From contig JAPTOF010000007.1 of assembly GCA_028554755.1 (NCBI GenBank), forward strand, positions 15,175,001-15,239,000: a stretch of DNA of 64,000 bases, read 5' to 3'. This document shows, piece by piece, positions 1 through 10,651 of the stretch. The translations under genes were made by a program, and so were the position numbers. The notes under the pieces were generated by a model that was not told the origin of the DNA, ran no database searches, and saw only the letters and a list, made by a program, of their open reading frames with translations. This DNA comes from Cordia subcordata (taxonomy: Eukaryota > Streptophyta > Magnoliopsida > Boraginales > Cordiaceae). How positions within the stretch are numbered: position 1 is the first letter of the stretch; each line of letters starts with the position of its first letter.

Positions 1-942
1 TGATCCCCTTGACATACAAAGCACATGAATGCACAAATCAAATAAACAAAATGCTAAGAACCACAAAATATTAAAACCCTCACACTCTAAACACTTATAA
101 AAATAACTCCAAATAAACGATAACAGTTCCATTGGGGGCAGGAATGTAAAAGGAAATGAAAATGTTTCAACATTACAAGCCTTATTCTTACTGGTCGTGT
201 TGAAAATACCTTGATACCACCATCTGAGTAGTGGACACTACATACTTGTTATTATCTGAATAAAAAAATGAATGGGGTTAACAAAGAAAAAGAGTTAGAA
301 TACAGGAGTTCCCCCCCCCCCCCCGCCCCCCAAAAAAATAGTAAATAAATAAATAATTCAAAAGGAAGCTAGCCAGAATAGCTCATACAATTAGAAAAAA
401 CACATTACCAATGTCCAATAATGCATATATATTATTAAAGGCGTGAAAGACATAATGAATAGAAATTACATTACTATCAAGCTAACTGAAAAAAATAATG
501 GAAGCAAGGAAATGTTATGTATAAGGTAAACTTGGGTCACAATGCAGCATATTAATTTTTCTTTTGAAAAATCTACAATGTAACCACAGTTTGTCGAACA
601 TGACAATAATCTTTATGATAGCACAACATTAAAAAGGAAATTTCAACAAGGTCTTTTTTAGTTTTATGTCTTGTGCAATTTAACATGATTCAAAAGTAGG
701 TCTAACACCAATGTGAAAAGCTATCTTGTAACATTTTTATCTTCACCTAATAAAATTGCAGGCATGGGAGATATTTTTTTAGCAACAATTTTAAAAACTG
801 AGACTAAAAATATATATAGGTGGCAGTGGTTTGAGAGATAATCTATATGGTCAGCGCTTTTCGAGAACCTCTTACAAAAGGAATTCAACATGGGAAGAAT
901 AAGACAATCCCCAACATCAATAGTGCTGGAAAAGGGACTTAC
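1..942. other. Downstream DNA of receptor-kinase gene 1, non-coding
   Basis: No gene is visible. The stretch is conserved as a block in the two other units (23470-24480 and 50990-52000), which reflects duplication rather than coding capacity. It contains a C-rich run near 310-328 that differs in length and sequence between units. ORFs here are short and not preserved in frame between copies. Confidence 0.6.
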
Positions 943-1003
943 CACGAGAAGAACAAGCCAGGCACTTTTTCACGCATATTGCTCGTTCACTATCTCATCT
1001 CTC
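943..1003 (-). other. Candidate extra 3' exon of receptor-kinase gene 1
   Basis: On the minus strand a conserved acceptor (GCAG before 1003) and a strong donor (GTAAGT from 942) bound a 61-nt segment. A conserved donor, GAG|GTAATG with its last exon base at 1299, lies just before the simple stop codon of exon 2. Splicing 1299 to 1003 would replace the last residues NDSLSGTC with EMR and a TAG at 990-992, and put the rest in the 3' UTR. All three units keep these sites. This is an inference from splice signals only. Confidence 0.4.
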
Positions 1004-1269
1004 CTGCGGCCACTGCAGCAGCGTAAGTGTTTTCTCAAATCGTTAAATGCTAAAATGATGATGCACCTAGAATGCGATCAGCAAGTAATGTGCTAAAAAG
1101 GTTCTAGTGGTTGCAAGTTGAAGTAATTAGAAGGCATGTATTATTTGATGAACACATAATAATACACAAAAACAAAAGAACTCCCTACTCTGCACCTACA
1201 CCATTTTTGAAAATTTTGGAGCAGAAAACAAGTTGAAAACTAGCAACAGGTACAAACCATTATGAGTAT

Positions 1270-4200
1270 TTAACATGTTCCTGATAACGAATCATTACCT
1301 CGATAGCGATTCCTATTGTTGCCAATGTATTTATCCTTTATTTTATTCATTTCTACAACAGCATCTTTCATGTTCATCCTTTCTCCTGGTGATTCCATTG
1401 AACACAATACTCCAATTCTCAGCACTTCAGCCACACAATCCAGAGTTTTCACAATTTCTACTCCATTTGTTTCAATGTTGCTTGAAATATTGCTGTCAAC
1501 TTCAGAATCCAACAGCATTGAAGGTTCAACAATTTCTGAAATGTGTTCTGGTAATGCCATCTTAACATGTTGATGAAGGTCCATATCATTCCTAAATAAA
1601 TCATCTGTAGGTCTCCTTCCTGTAAAAATCTCTAGCAACATAATTCCAAAGCTGTACATATCTCCCTCTAGAGATAGCATCCCGCCCATACCATATTCTA
1701 CACAAATAAGTAATAGATTGTTTAAGCTTCCAAAATTTATGTTTTAGCGGTTAAGAGTTTACACTATTATTTCAACAAATTGAAAATAAGAAATTTTCAC
1801 AAGAAAAAGCTAGAAATGGAGAGAGAGCAAATCAATAAGATAGAGAGAATTAGGTGTTTAGATACCTGGAGCAATATAACCAACTGTCCCTTTAAAGCCG
1901 CCAGTTGAGCTTGTTGGATGTTGTGAAGAGCTCTCATTTGGATAATTAGAAAGAACTCTTGCTAACCCAAAATCTCCCACATGTGCGGTCATTTGATGAT
2001 CAAGCAAAATATTACTAGGCTTTAGGTCACCATGGACAATTGGGATTTCACAATGATGGTGAAGATATTCAACCGTACGTGCTATATCAGTTGCTATGCT
2101 TAATCTTTGAGGAAGACTCAAATTCTGACGGCTGACTTGTGAGCTTTCACTATGGTGCAACCAGTTCTCTAAGCTTCCATTTGGCATAAACTCAAAAACA
2201 AGAGCCTTAAAGTCAGCTCCTTTGAAGTCAATGCTTGAGCAAGCAGTGATTATCTTTACGAGATTCCGATGACGAATGTTTCTCAGTGCATTACATTCTG
2301 CAAGGAAACTCTTGCTAGCTCCTTTCTGTGTAAGATCTAGAACTTTTATTGCCACAGTCATTCCACCATTATCCAGAACTCCTCTATATACTGAACCATG
2401 GGCTCCTTGACCAATCAAATTGGATGATGAAAATTTGTTTGTTGCTTGAGACAGTTCAGCATATGAAATCTTGGGAAATTGTTTGTCAAGCAAGTCCTTG
2501 GAAGAAGATCTTGTTCTTGTTTTTCCCCTCCACTTGAAATAAAGATAGAGACTTACCAATAAGATTGAACCAAAAGCTGCTATTGGAATAGCGACTTTGA
2601 GAACTATGGAAACTCCTTTCCTCTTTGGCATATCAACTCGACACGTAGGAAGCCCCAAACTCTTCAATCCTCCACATAGTTTTCCATTTCCAATAATAGA
2701 AAATTCACTTTGATTTTTGAAGATTCCTTCTTTTGGCACCTCCCCTTCAAGATTGTTGTACGATAAATTCAGAAGTTTGAGCAGAGTAAAGTTTTGCAAG
2801 TATGCTGGAATTTGCCCTGACAAGTTATTTTTTGAAAGGTCAATGGTATTAATGCCTTTTAAGTTGCTCAAAGTAGATGGAATGCTTCCCTCAAATGAGT
2901 TGTTGCTCAAATAAAGTTGCTCCAGCATTTCGCAACCACCAATTGAACTAGGAATTTCCCCTGACAGCATATTTCCAGAAATGTCCAATGTCAAGAGTTT
3001 GCTCATGTTACCAATCTCCAAAGGCAAAACTCCTGCTAGAAAATTCTGAGATAGATCAAAAGTATTAGTAATTGAAGATAGACTTGCAATTTGTGTTGGT
3101 ATGATGCCAGTTAGTTTGTTACCCCCGAGTTGAAGCTCCTCTAGTTGTTGAAAATTTCCTAAACTAGGAGGAATGTTGCCTTCCAAATCATTTTCATCTA
3201 AATTGAGGCGTAACAGGTGTGTGATGTTACCAAGTTCTGAAGGAATGGCGCCTGAAATTTTATTTTCAAACAGGTAAATTTCCTGCAACCTTTCAAGGTT
3301 GCCAATTCCTGCTGGAATTTTACCTGTGATCATGTTCTCGAAAATATCCAAATATTGTAGACCTACAAGACTCGCAATCCCTTCAGGAATGGTACCGAAT
3401 ATCTGGTTTGAACTTGCTGACAGCACCGTAAGTGCATCTGAAAGATTTGCAATTGAACTTGGTAGTTTACCTCTGAACATGTTATAGCCTATATCCACTA
3501 CTTGGAGTTTGCTGCAATTAGTAAGAGATGTTAGGATGCTGAGCTCCCCACCCTTGTCATTTTCCAAGTAGTTGGTTGTAAGACTGAACCACCTTAGTTC
3601 TTTCAAGGTTCCAAGATTCAGAGGTACTGTACCTTTGAAGTTGTTTAATGACAGGTCCAGAACTTCAAGTGCTGAAGCATTGGATAAAGAAAGTGGAAGT
3701 GATCCAGTAAAATGATTTCCTCCTACATACAACCCAAATAGATTGAAAAGAGTGGACCCGACATTTGACGGGATTCTTCCATGGAGTTGATTGTCCCCAA
3801 TATCAAGATATTGGAGTGAAGAAAGATTATAAATTGTGGGAGGAACTGTCCCTGATATGTTATTTCCACCTACAAGTAGACGCTTCAAATTCTCGAGTCT
3901 GCCTAGCTCACTTGGGATTGTTCCTTGAAAACTATTTCCTCCTAGGGACAATGAAATGAGAGAGGTGGCGTTCCCAAGCCAAATTGGGATGCTGCCAGTG
4001 AGATTATTTGTATAGAAATGAAATGCAAAGAGATTGTTTCTTACAAGAGAGCTGAGTTCAAATGGTATTTCGCCAATGAGTTTGTTGGAGGCTAAGTCAA
4101 TGACTTGCAAATTTGAACAATTGGATAGACTGCTTGGGATTTGTCCCTCGAAAGCATTGTTGCTAAGGTTGAGATATCTGAGTCGCGATAAGCATCCCAT

Positions 4201-4593
4201 TTCCCATGGAATTTCACCTCGGAAGTAGTTTCCAATCAATACAATCTCTCTTAGAAAGCTGAGATTTCCTACGTGGGGCGGTAGACTACCAGCCAATTTG
4301 TTGTCTTCCAAGTTCAAGACGGTAACTCTTCCCGGGTGCCGCTTACTGCAAGAAACTCCTTGCCAGTAACATAAATGAACAGAATCATTCCATGAGCTCA
4401 TGATTTTGTGTGGATCCTCAGTTATCTTCTCTCTGAAAGCAAGCAACGCCAGTCTATCGGTTTCATTTCCAGTGGATTGTGCATCTATTGTGGAGGATTT
4501 ACAACAGATGAGAAACAAGCACAAGGAAAAATAAAGCAGAATGGAACCAGTGGATTGGCATGATTGCAACCAATTTTGAGGCAACAGTTCCAT
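1270..4593 (-). CDS. LRR receptor-like kinase, subfamily XII, non-RD (intact)
   Basis: Probable plasma-membrane immune receptor. Join 4593-1866 and 1697-1270, 1051 aa. The phase-1 intron starts GT at 1865 and ends AG at 1698; splicing restores the kinase APE motif (IAPEYG), and this single kinase-domain intron is typical of subfamily XII. Signal peptide about 1-39, LRR N-cap with a Cys pair near 75-82, about 22 LRRs of the LxGxIP plant type (about 92-615), membrane helix about 660-683, kinase from about 715. Visible kinase motifs: GQGAHGSV glycine loop (about 725), VAIKVL lysine (about 749), HGDLKPSN (about 853) and DFG (about 873). HGD instead of HRD makes it non-RD, as in FLS2, EFR and Xa21. 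The start is the first ATG before the signal peptide and is shared with its paralogs. A TATA box lies about 140 bp upstream. The ligand is unknown. An alternative 3' exon is possible. Confidence 0.93.
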
Positions 4594-4734
4594 AATACAG
4601 GCACAACAATATTGGATTGAAAGCTGGAAAAAAAAATTTCAAGGGCTTGGAATATTGAAGTGTTGAGACTTATAATCTCTAAGAAGTGCAAAAATATTGA
4701 TATATATTACTTATTACCATAAGTTAGACTGCTT

Positions 4735-4742
4735 TATTTATA
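4735..4742 (-). promoter_or_regulatory. Candidate TATA box of receptor-kinase gene 1
   Basis: TATAAATA on the minus strand, about 142 bp before the ATG at 4593. The same box sits at the matching place before the intact gene of unit 3 (55745-55752) and in the promoter copies near 8350 and 8608. No transcript data support it. Confidence 0.5.
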
Positions 4743-5525
4743 TGTTGGAACTGTGCTCTTATTCTTCTAATCTCCCAATGTTTCTACTTTAATAATGACT
4801 TTGATGCAATGCCCAAGGACTCTTACTTCCACCAGCTTGAAATTTTAGCCTTTCCTTTTGCAAATTCCTACATTTGCGGCAGACAAATTGGGATGTGTTG
4901 GGAAATTGAGAGCAGTGGCAGCATTATGCTATTCGTTGGTTATGTTGTAATGTAGTCCTCATGGGCAGAGATTCTTGTTAATTGTCAATGATCTAATTGA
5001 TTGTTATAGACATTCACTTTTACTTTTTTGAAAAATATTCTTAGATGGCGCTTCCCAGCAAGTACGAGGCTTAAGGGCGGCCAATTGGAAGTTTTGGTGC
5101 TTGGTTTGGATTCTTTAATATTAATTGTCGTCTTATAATAATATAGTAGAAAATTTTTAATTATTTGTATAATATCATCTCAATTGTTTATAAGATTTAA
5201 ATTCTCAAAAAAGTAATTTTTTATTTTTAAATTTTCTTAGTATCTTTTTTTTTAAAGAATTTAAATTTCATAAATACTTAAAATAATATTATATGTACAT
5301 AAATAGCGAGATTTTTTTCACATTATTATGTGAGAATATAATTGATATGAATAAATTCTAATCAGTAATGCTTGGCCTTTCTTTTTGCAAATTGGAACCA
5401 CCATAATAACAAAGAAAATATTGGCATTATAATCGTGAATTTCGACAAGTGACATTGATGTTAAATTGTAAACAAGAATCTAGTAGAGGATTTGTGGATC
5501 TAAATAAGATGCATGAATAAAAGAT
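4743..5525. other. Duplicated upstream region of gene 1
   Basis: Non-coding. It is closely similar to 8630-9410 and to 55753-56465, the matching upstream regions of a remnant and of the intact gene in unit 3. It ends exactly at the 9-bp target duplication of the Mutator-like element at 5526. No ORF is conserved. Confidence 0.6.
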
Positions 5526-6054
5526 CGTAAATTTTACTGTGCTCTGTAGGAACTGTGCTCCTAGAGAGCACTATACACCTTAGATACGATGAAAGATATG
5601 TGTTTTAAAAAAAAAATCTAAAGCCTCTCATATCCTTCTCTCACTCTCCCTCTCTTCCCTTTTCTTCTTTGTCTTTCTCCAGTAAAATCAAATCATCTTA
5701 TTTAAATCGAACATTACCATCGTGATCATGATCTCTGCGCAACCATAACAATAGTCTTCAATCTTCATGTCGACTTTGTTTAATTGCTGATGCGAGTTGC
5801 CGTTGCTATTCTCTTTCTCTCTTTTTTTTAGTTATTTTCTCAGATTTATAACAACAGATTTGTGTATGCATCGTGGTGGTGGTGTGTGTCATGGTAGTGG
5901 TGTGTAGTATGTGGCTGATGTATATGAGTGTAAGGATGGAGAATTTAGCTGTCTAACAAATGATTTAAAATAATGCAGACTAAGTGTTTGATGTTTGGGC
6001 TAAATCAAATTCGTCTATTACGTGTATTAAAGTTTTGAATGTATAATATAAGAA

Positions 6055-7060
6055 TTTTGAACATAGAGAACAATAGTTTTGAATTAGGACTATTGATCAA
6101 ATAGAACACTTATTTATTTTGAACAAATTAATTGATTAGCTAGCACATTTATTCATTTTGAACCAATAATATTTTGGTTTTAAACGTATAGAATAATAGT
6201 TTTGAATTAGGATTATTGACCAGATAGCACACTTAGGGCCCATTTGGAGTGGCTTTTTTTAAAAACACTTTTTTTAAGAGTTTTTGAAAAATAGCTTTTC
6301 TTTAGAAGTTGAAAATTCTGGCTTCTAAAAAAAGCTGTATTTGAGCTTTTTTCAAAGTTTCAGCTTTTTTGGAACAAATCAAATAGTTATTGCAAATTTA
6401 ATGTAACTTTTTTTAGGGGAAAAAAAGTGTTTTTTCCTTAAAAAAAAAAAAAAAAGGCAATCCAAATAGGCTATTCATTTTGAGCCAACAGTGTATTGGT
6501 TTTGAACACATAGAATAATAGTTTTGACCTATGACTATTAATTAGATAGCACACTTATTCATTTTGAATCAATAATGTATTGGTTTTGAGCATATAGAAT
6601 AATAGTTTTCAACTAGGACTATTGATTAAACAACATACTGATTTATTTTGAACCAATAGTGTATTGGTTTTGAACATACAAAACAATAGTTTTGCACTAG
6701 GATTGTTAATTGATCAAATAGCACATTTATTCATTTTGAACTAATAGTATATTGGTTTTGAACATATAGAACAATAATTTTAAACAAATACCAAATCTAC
6801 TCGCATATCTTTATCCATGGACATGCATAAATTTATGAGATTACAATTTTTATTTTGTGAACTTCCTTTTAAATTTTTGAACATGTAATATAAGAATTTT
6901 AAACATATAATATAAAAATTTTGAACATAGAGTATAATATATGAGCATAAAATATAAGAGTTTTGGGCATATAATATAAGAGTTTTGAACATGTTTGCAG
7001 TTTAATATGAGAGTTTTGTATTTATAATATAAAAATTTTGAACCTATTATATAAAAATTT
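6055..7060. repeat. Internal subrepeats of the Mutator-like element
   Basis: Two repeat types: a longer unit containing ATTTTGAACCAATA and ATTGGTTTTGAACATA, seen at least five times between 6055 and 6790, and a shorter unit around ATAATATAAGAGTTTTGAACAT between 6890 and 7060. The other two copies carry the same families in reverse (TATATGTTCAAAACC and TTCAAAACTCTTATATTA). Units have diverged and vary in number. Confidence 0.75.
6236..6470. mobile_element. Tourist-like MITE, family 1, copy 1 (nested)
   Basis: A 235-bp element inside the Mutator-like element. It starts GGGCCCATTTGGAGTGGC and ends GGCAATCCAAATAGG, matching the element at 34593-34817. The preceding TTA (6233-6235) and following CTA fit a slightly decayed 3-bp TTA target duplication, as in PIF/Harbinger MITEs. 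The neighbouring subrepeat near 6545 shows the uninterrupted sequence (CACTTATTCATTTTG). Confidence 0.75.
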
Positions 7061-7173
7061 TAAACACATATACTGTTATATATAGTGTGCGTACTGCTCA
7101 CAAAGAATATGGTGTATAGTGCTCATGCAGAGCACTATACATATAATACGAAATGTAGGTACTGATAAAAGAT

Positions 7174-7802
7174 ACATATATTTTTCAAGTATCAAGCCGT
7201 CAAGTGGGTAGTTCTATCATTTTTTCCAAATTGCACTTCCGTTAGCGATATTTTATCTCGGCATGGCTTTGACTATTTAAGTCGAAAGAATTTTAAAAAG
7301 ACCTGAAAAGGAAACAAAGTGAAAGAGAAAAACCTTTTGACGAAATTTCATTCCGGAATGCTCTTTAGGTATATGCTTACCATAGAAAATCGGGTTGGTT
7401 ATGTTATTGGTTGGTTATGTTGCAACATAGTTGCCATGCGCACTATGAATCTCTAAACATATTAAATTGTTCAATATAGTATAAGAGGCTAGGTCATGGG
7501 TTTAAAATTCACTATTACTCATTTAATAAATATTAAATTGTCCACGTGTAAACTCTAAACAAATTACGTGTACCCACTTATTAAATCTTAAATTGTTCAC
7601 GTGCAAACTCTAAACAAATCACGCAGTACGTGAGGGGGCGTGTTAAGTATAATAAATAAATATAACTAAATCTTCTCTACAAGTTTAAATTTTTAGACGA
7701 GATGGTAACTCTAATAATATCATATACACATATATAATGAGACTGGTCTTTCATATATCATTATAAGAAAAAATATAATACGAGAAGATTCTCATGGGTA
7801 AT
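7174..7802. other. Duplicated upstream DNA with a copia-type LTR remnant
   Basis: Continuation of the upstream region after the Mutator-like insertion, similar to 9400-10002 and 56460-57083. From about 7470 to 7730 it carries a decayed primer-site-like stretch, then GTGAGGGGGCGTGTTAAG, resembling a polypurine tract and LTR start. In unit 3 the primer-like sequence is better kept (TGGTATCAGAGACTAGG near 56770). No gene is visible. Confidence 0.45.
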
Positions 7803-8140
7803 TGTGATGCCCTCTCACATTATTTCTTTGTGAGATTTGTATGTACTTTATAATGGCTTGGGTTTAATATTACTATCATCATGTGTTTAAATATTTTGGG
7901 CCAATTGATTAGGCTCAATATGGTGACAGACTAGTAGTTAGTTCTCGGCCATTATAGGTGGTATTAGAGCAGATTTTGGCTGAATTTCACGTCGCCTAGA
8001 GTTCTGGCTGTGATTCTATTTTGTTTCTATTTGGACCATGACAAGCATATTGCATGTTTAAGGGGGAGAGTCTATAATGCCCTTCCACATTGGTTCTTTG
8101 TGAAATTTATGTACACTTTATAATGACTTAGATTCACTAG
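7803..8140 (+). mobile_element. TRIM-type short LTR element, truncated copy
   Basis: An LTR beginning TGTGATGCCC and running to CATTATA, then a primer-site-like TGGTATTAGAGCA (near 7964), a short internal part, a purine tract TTTAAGGGGGAGAG (near 8058) and the start of a second LTR. It is cut off at a receptor-kinase remnant at 8141. GTAAT precedes it (7798-7802), matching the target site of the copies at 10008 and 57089. No coding capacity. Confidence 0.65.
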
Positions 8141-8214
8141 TACAAGAAAAAATACAGTAGAATGGAACCAGTGGATTGGCATGATTGCAACCAATTTTGG
8201 GGCAACAATTCCAT
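8141..8214 (-). pseudogene. LRR receptor kinase 5' remnant (signal peptide only)
   Basis: Starting at ATG 8214 on the minus strand, the sequence encodes MELLPQNWLQSC and continues as the signal peptide of gene 1, then stops matching at about 8141 where the truncated TRIM begins. Only about 24 codons remain. The promoter copy upstream (8215 onward) is retained, so a transcript could still start here, but no receptor can be made. Confidence 0.8.
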
Positions 8215-8231
8215 AATATAGGCACAACAGT

Positions 8232-8745
8232 ATTGGATACAAAGCTGGAAAAAATTTTCGAGGGCTTGGAATATTGAAGTGTTGAGACTTATAATATCTA
8301 ATAAGTGCAAAAATATTGATATATATTACTTATTACCATAAGGTAGACCGCTTTATTTATACGTTGGAAGTGTGTTCTTATACTTCTAATCTCCCAATGT
8401 TTCTACTTTAATAATGACTTTGATGCAACGCCCAAGGACTGTTTCCTCTACCAGTTGGAAATTTTATCCTTTCCTTTTGCAAATTCCTATTGGATAGAAA
8501 GCTGGAAAAAAATTTCAAGGGCTTGAAATATTGAAGTGTTGAGACTTATAATATCTAATAAGTTCAAAAATATTGATATATATTACTTATTACCATAAGT
8601 TAGACTGCTTTATTTATAAGTTGGAAGTGTGTTCTTATACTTCTAATCTCCCAATGTTTCTACATTAATAATGACTTTGATGCAACGCCCAAGGACTGTT
8701 TCCTCTACCAGTTGGAAATTTTATCCTTTCCTTTTGCAAATTCCT
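8232..8745. repeat. Tandem duplication of a receptor-kinase promoter, 257-bp period
   Basis: Copy one (8232-8488) and copy two (8489-8745) both hold the 5' leader-like stretch (GGCTTGGAATATTGAAGTG with slight changes), the TATA-containing GCTTTATTTATA and the CCCAATGTTTCTAC tract seen before gene 1. The duplication lies directly upstream of the remnant at 8141-8214. Confidence 0.8.
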
Positions 8746-10002
8746 ACATTTTCGGCAGACAAATTGGGATGTGTTGGGAAATTGAAAGCAGTGGCAGCAT
8801 TATGTTATTGGTTGGTGATGTTATACTGTAGTCCTCATGCGAAAAGATTCATGTTAATTGTCAATGATTTAATTGATTGATATAGGTATTACTGCCACTT
8901 TTACTTTTTTGAAAAATATTCTTAGATGGGGCTTCCCAGCAAGTACGAGGCTTAATGGGCGGCCAATCGGAAGTTTTGGTGCTTGGTTTGGATTCTTTAA
9001 TATTAATTGTTGTCTTATAATGTTATAATAGAAAATTTTTAATTATTTGTATAATATCACCTCAATTGTTTATAAGATTTAAATTCTCAAAAAAATAATT
9101 TTTTATTTCTAAATTTTCTTAGTACCTTTTTTTTTAAAGAATTTAAATTTCATAAATACTTAAAATAATATTATATTTCTATAAATAGCGAGATTTTTTT
9201 CACATTATTATGTGAGAATGTAGTTGATATGAAAAAATTCTAATCAGTAATGCTTGGCCTTTCTTTTTGCAAATTGGAACCACCATATCAACAAAGAAAA
9301 TATTGGCATTACAACCATGAATTTGGACAAGTAATATTGATGTTAAATTGCAAACATGAATCTAGTCAAGGATTTGTGGATCTGAATAAGATGCGTGAAT
9401 AAAAGATACATATATTTTTCGAGTGTCAAGCCATCAAGTGGGTAGTTCTATCATTTTTCCAAATTGCACTTCGACTAGCGATATTTTATCTCGCCATGGC
9501 TTTGACTATTTAAGTCAAAAGAATTTTAAGAAAAACTGAAGAGGAAATAAAGTGTAAGAGAAAAACCTTTTGACGAAATTTCATTCCGGAATGCCCTTCA
9601 GGTATATGCTTACCACAGAAAATCGGTTTGGTTAGGTTATTGGTTGGTTATGTTGTAACATAGTTCCCATGCGCACTATGAAGCTCTAAACATATTAAAT
9701 TGTCTAATATAGATTCAAAATTAATCACTATCCATTTAATAAATATTAAATTGTCCATGTACAAGCTCTAACCAAATCATGTGCACCCACTTAATAAATA
9801 TTAAATTATTCATGTGTAAGGTCTAAACAAATCACGCAATACGTGAGGGGCATGTTATGTATAATAAATAAATATAACTAAATCCTCTCTATAAATTTAA
9901 GTTTTTAGATGAAGTGGTAACTCTAATAATATTATACGCACATATATAATGAGGATTGGTCTTTCATATATGAAAATAAATAATACGAAAAGATTCTCAT
10001 GG
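8746..10002. other. Upstream DNA of the 8.1-kb remnant
   Basis: Non-coding. Parallel to 4850-5525 and 7174-7797 and to 55850-57083, without the Mutator-like insertion, so it shows that element's empty site near 9400. It includes a copia-like remnant at about 9700-9960. No gene is seen. Confidence 0.55.
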
Positions 10003-10007
10003 GTAAT

Positions 10008-10646
10008 TGTATTGCCCTCCCACATTAGTTCTTTGTAAGATTTGTGTATACTTTATAATGGCTTGGGTTCACTACTACTGTCATCATGGTCTTAAGCATT
10101 CTAGGTCAGTTGATTATGTTCAATATGGTGGTAGGCTAGTATTTGGGTCTTGGTCATTACAAGTGGTATTAAAGCAGGTTCTGCGTGGATTTCACGTCGC
10201 CCAAGGTTCTAACTGTGGTTCTGTTTTGTTTGTGTTCGGGCCGTGACGAGAACATCACGTATTCCTTGCCGCCTAGGGTTCTAGTAGTGGTTCTATTTTA
10301 TTTGTGTTTGGGCCGCGATGAGGACGTTGCGTGTTTATGGGAGAGAGAGTCTATAATGCCCTCCCATATTAGTTCTTTGTGAGATTTGTGTATACTTTAT
10401 AATTACTTAGGTTCACAAGGGTTCTGGTTGTGGTTTCTATTTTGTTTGTGTTTGGGCTGTGACGAGGACATCGCGTGTCTAAAGGGGCGAGTTTGTAATA
10501 CCTCTCACACTGGTTCTTTGTAAGATTTGTGTGTACTTTATAATGGCTGGGGTTTACTACTACTGTCATCATGGACTTAAGTATGTTGAGCCAGTTAATT
10601 AAACTGAATGTGTTAACAGGCCAATAATTGAGCCTGAGTTCTTGCA
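10008..10646 (+). mobile_element. TRIM-type short LTR element with repeated internal segments
   Basis: Flanked by a perfect 5-bp duplication GTAAT (10003-10007 and 10647-10651). The empty site is visible at about 28638 and 60020. The first LTR is TGTATTGCCC to CATTACA (about 10008-10160), followed by a primer-site-like TGGTATTAAAGCA. The internal segment (TTCACGTCGCC, GTTTGTGTTCGGGCCGTGACGA) recurs about three times, separated by partial LTR starts, before a last LTR ending TTGCA. No protein coding. Confidence 0.75.
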
Positions 10647-10651
10647 GTAAT

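Larger units (their letters stand above)
5526..7164. mobile_element. Non-autonomous Mutator-like element, copy 1 (1639 bp)
   Basis: Flanked by a perfect 9-bp duplication ATAAAAGAT (5517-5525 and 7165-7173). The empty site is visible in the paralog near 9400. The left end (CGTAAATTTTACTGTGCTC) and right end match the ends of the copies at 19380 and 36397 (both in reverse). Terminal inverted repeats are short and imperfect. A CT-rich 350-bp segment (about 5620-5830) may be captured host DNA. The rest is a minisatellite-like field of repeats built on TTTGAACAT and ATTTTGAACCAATAG (about 6030-7060). There is no transposase. The 9-bp duplication points to the Mutator superfamily. Confidence 0.8.

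Noticed and set aside
6055..7060. Spaced direct repeats suggestive of a CRISPR array
   Set aside because: The subrepeats diverge, have no unique spacers of constant size, and lie inside a plant transposon.
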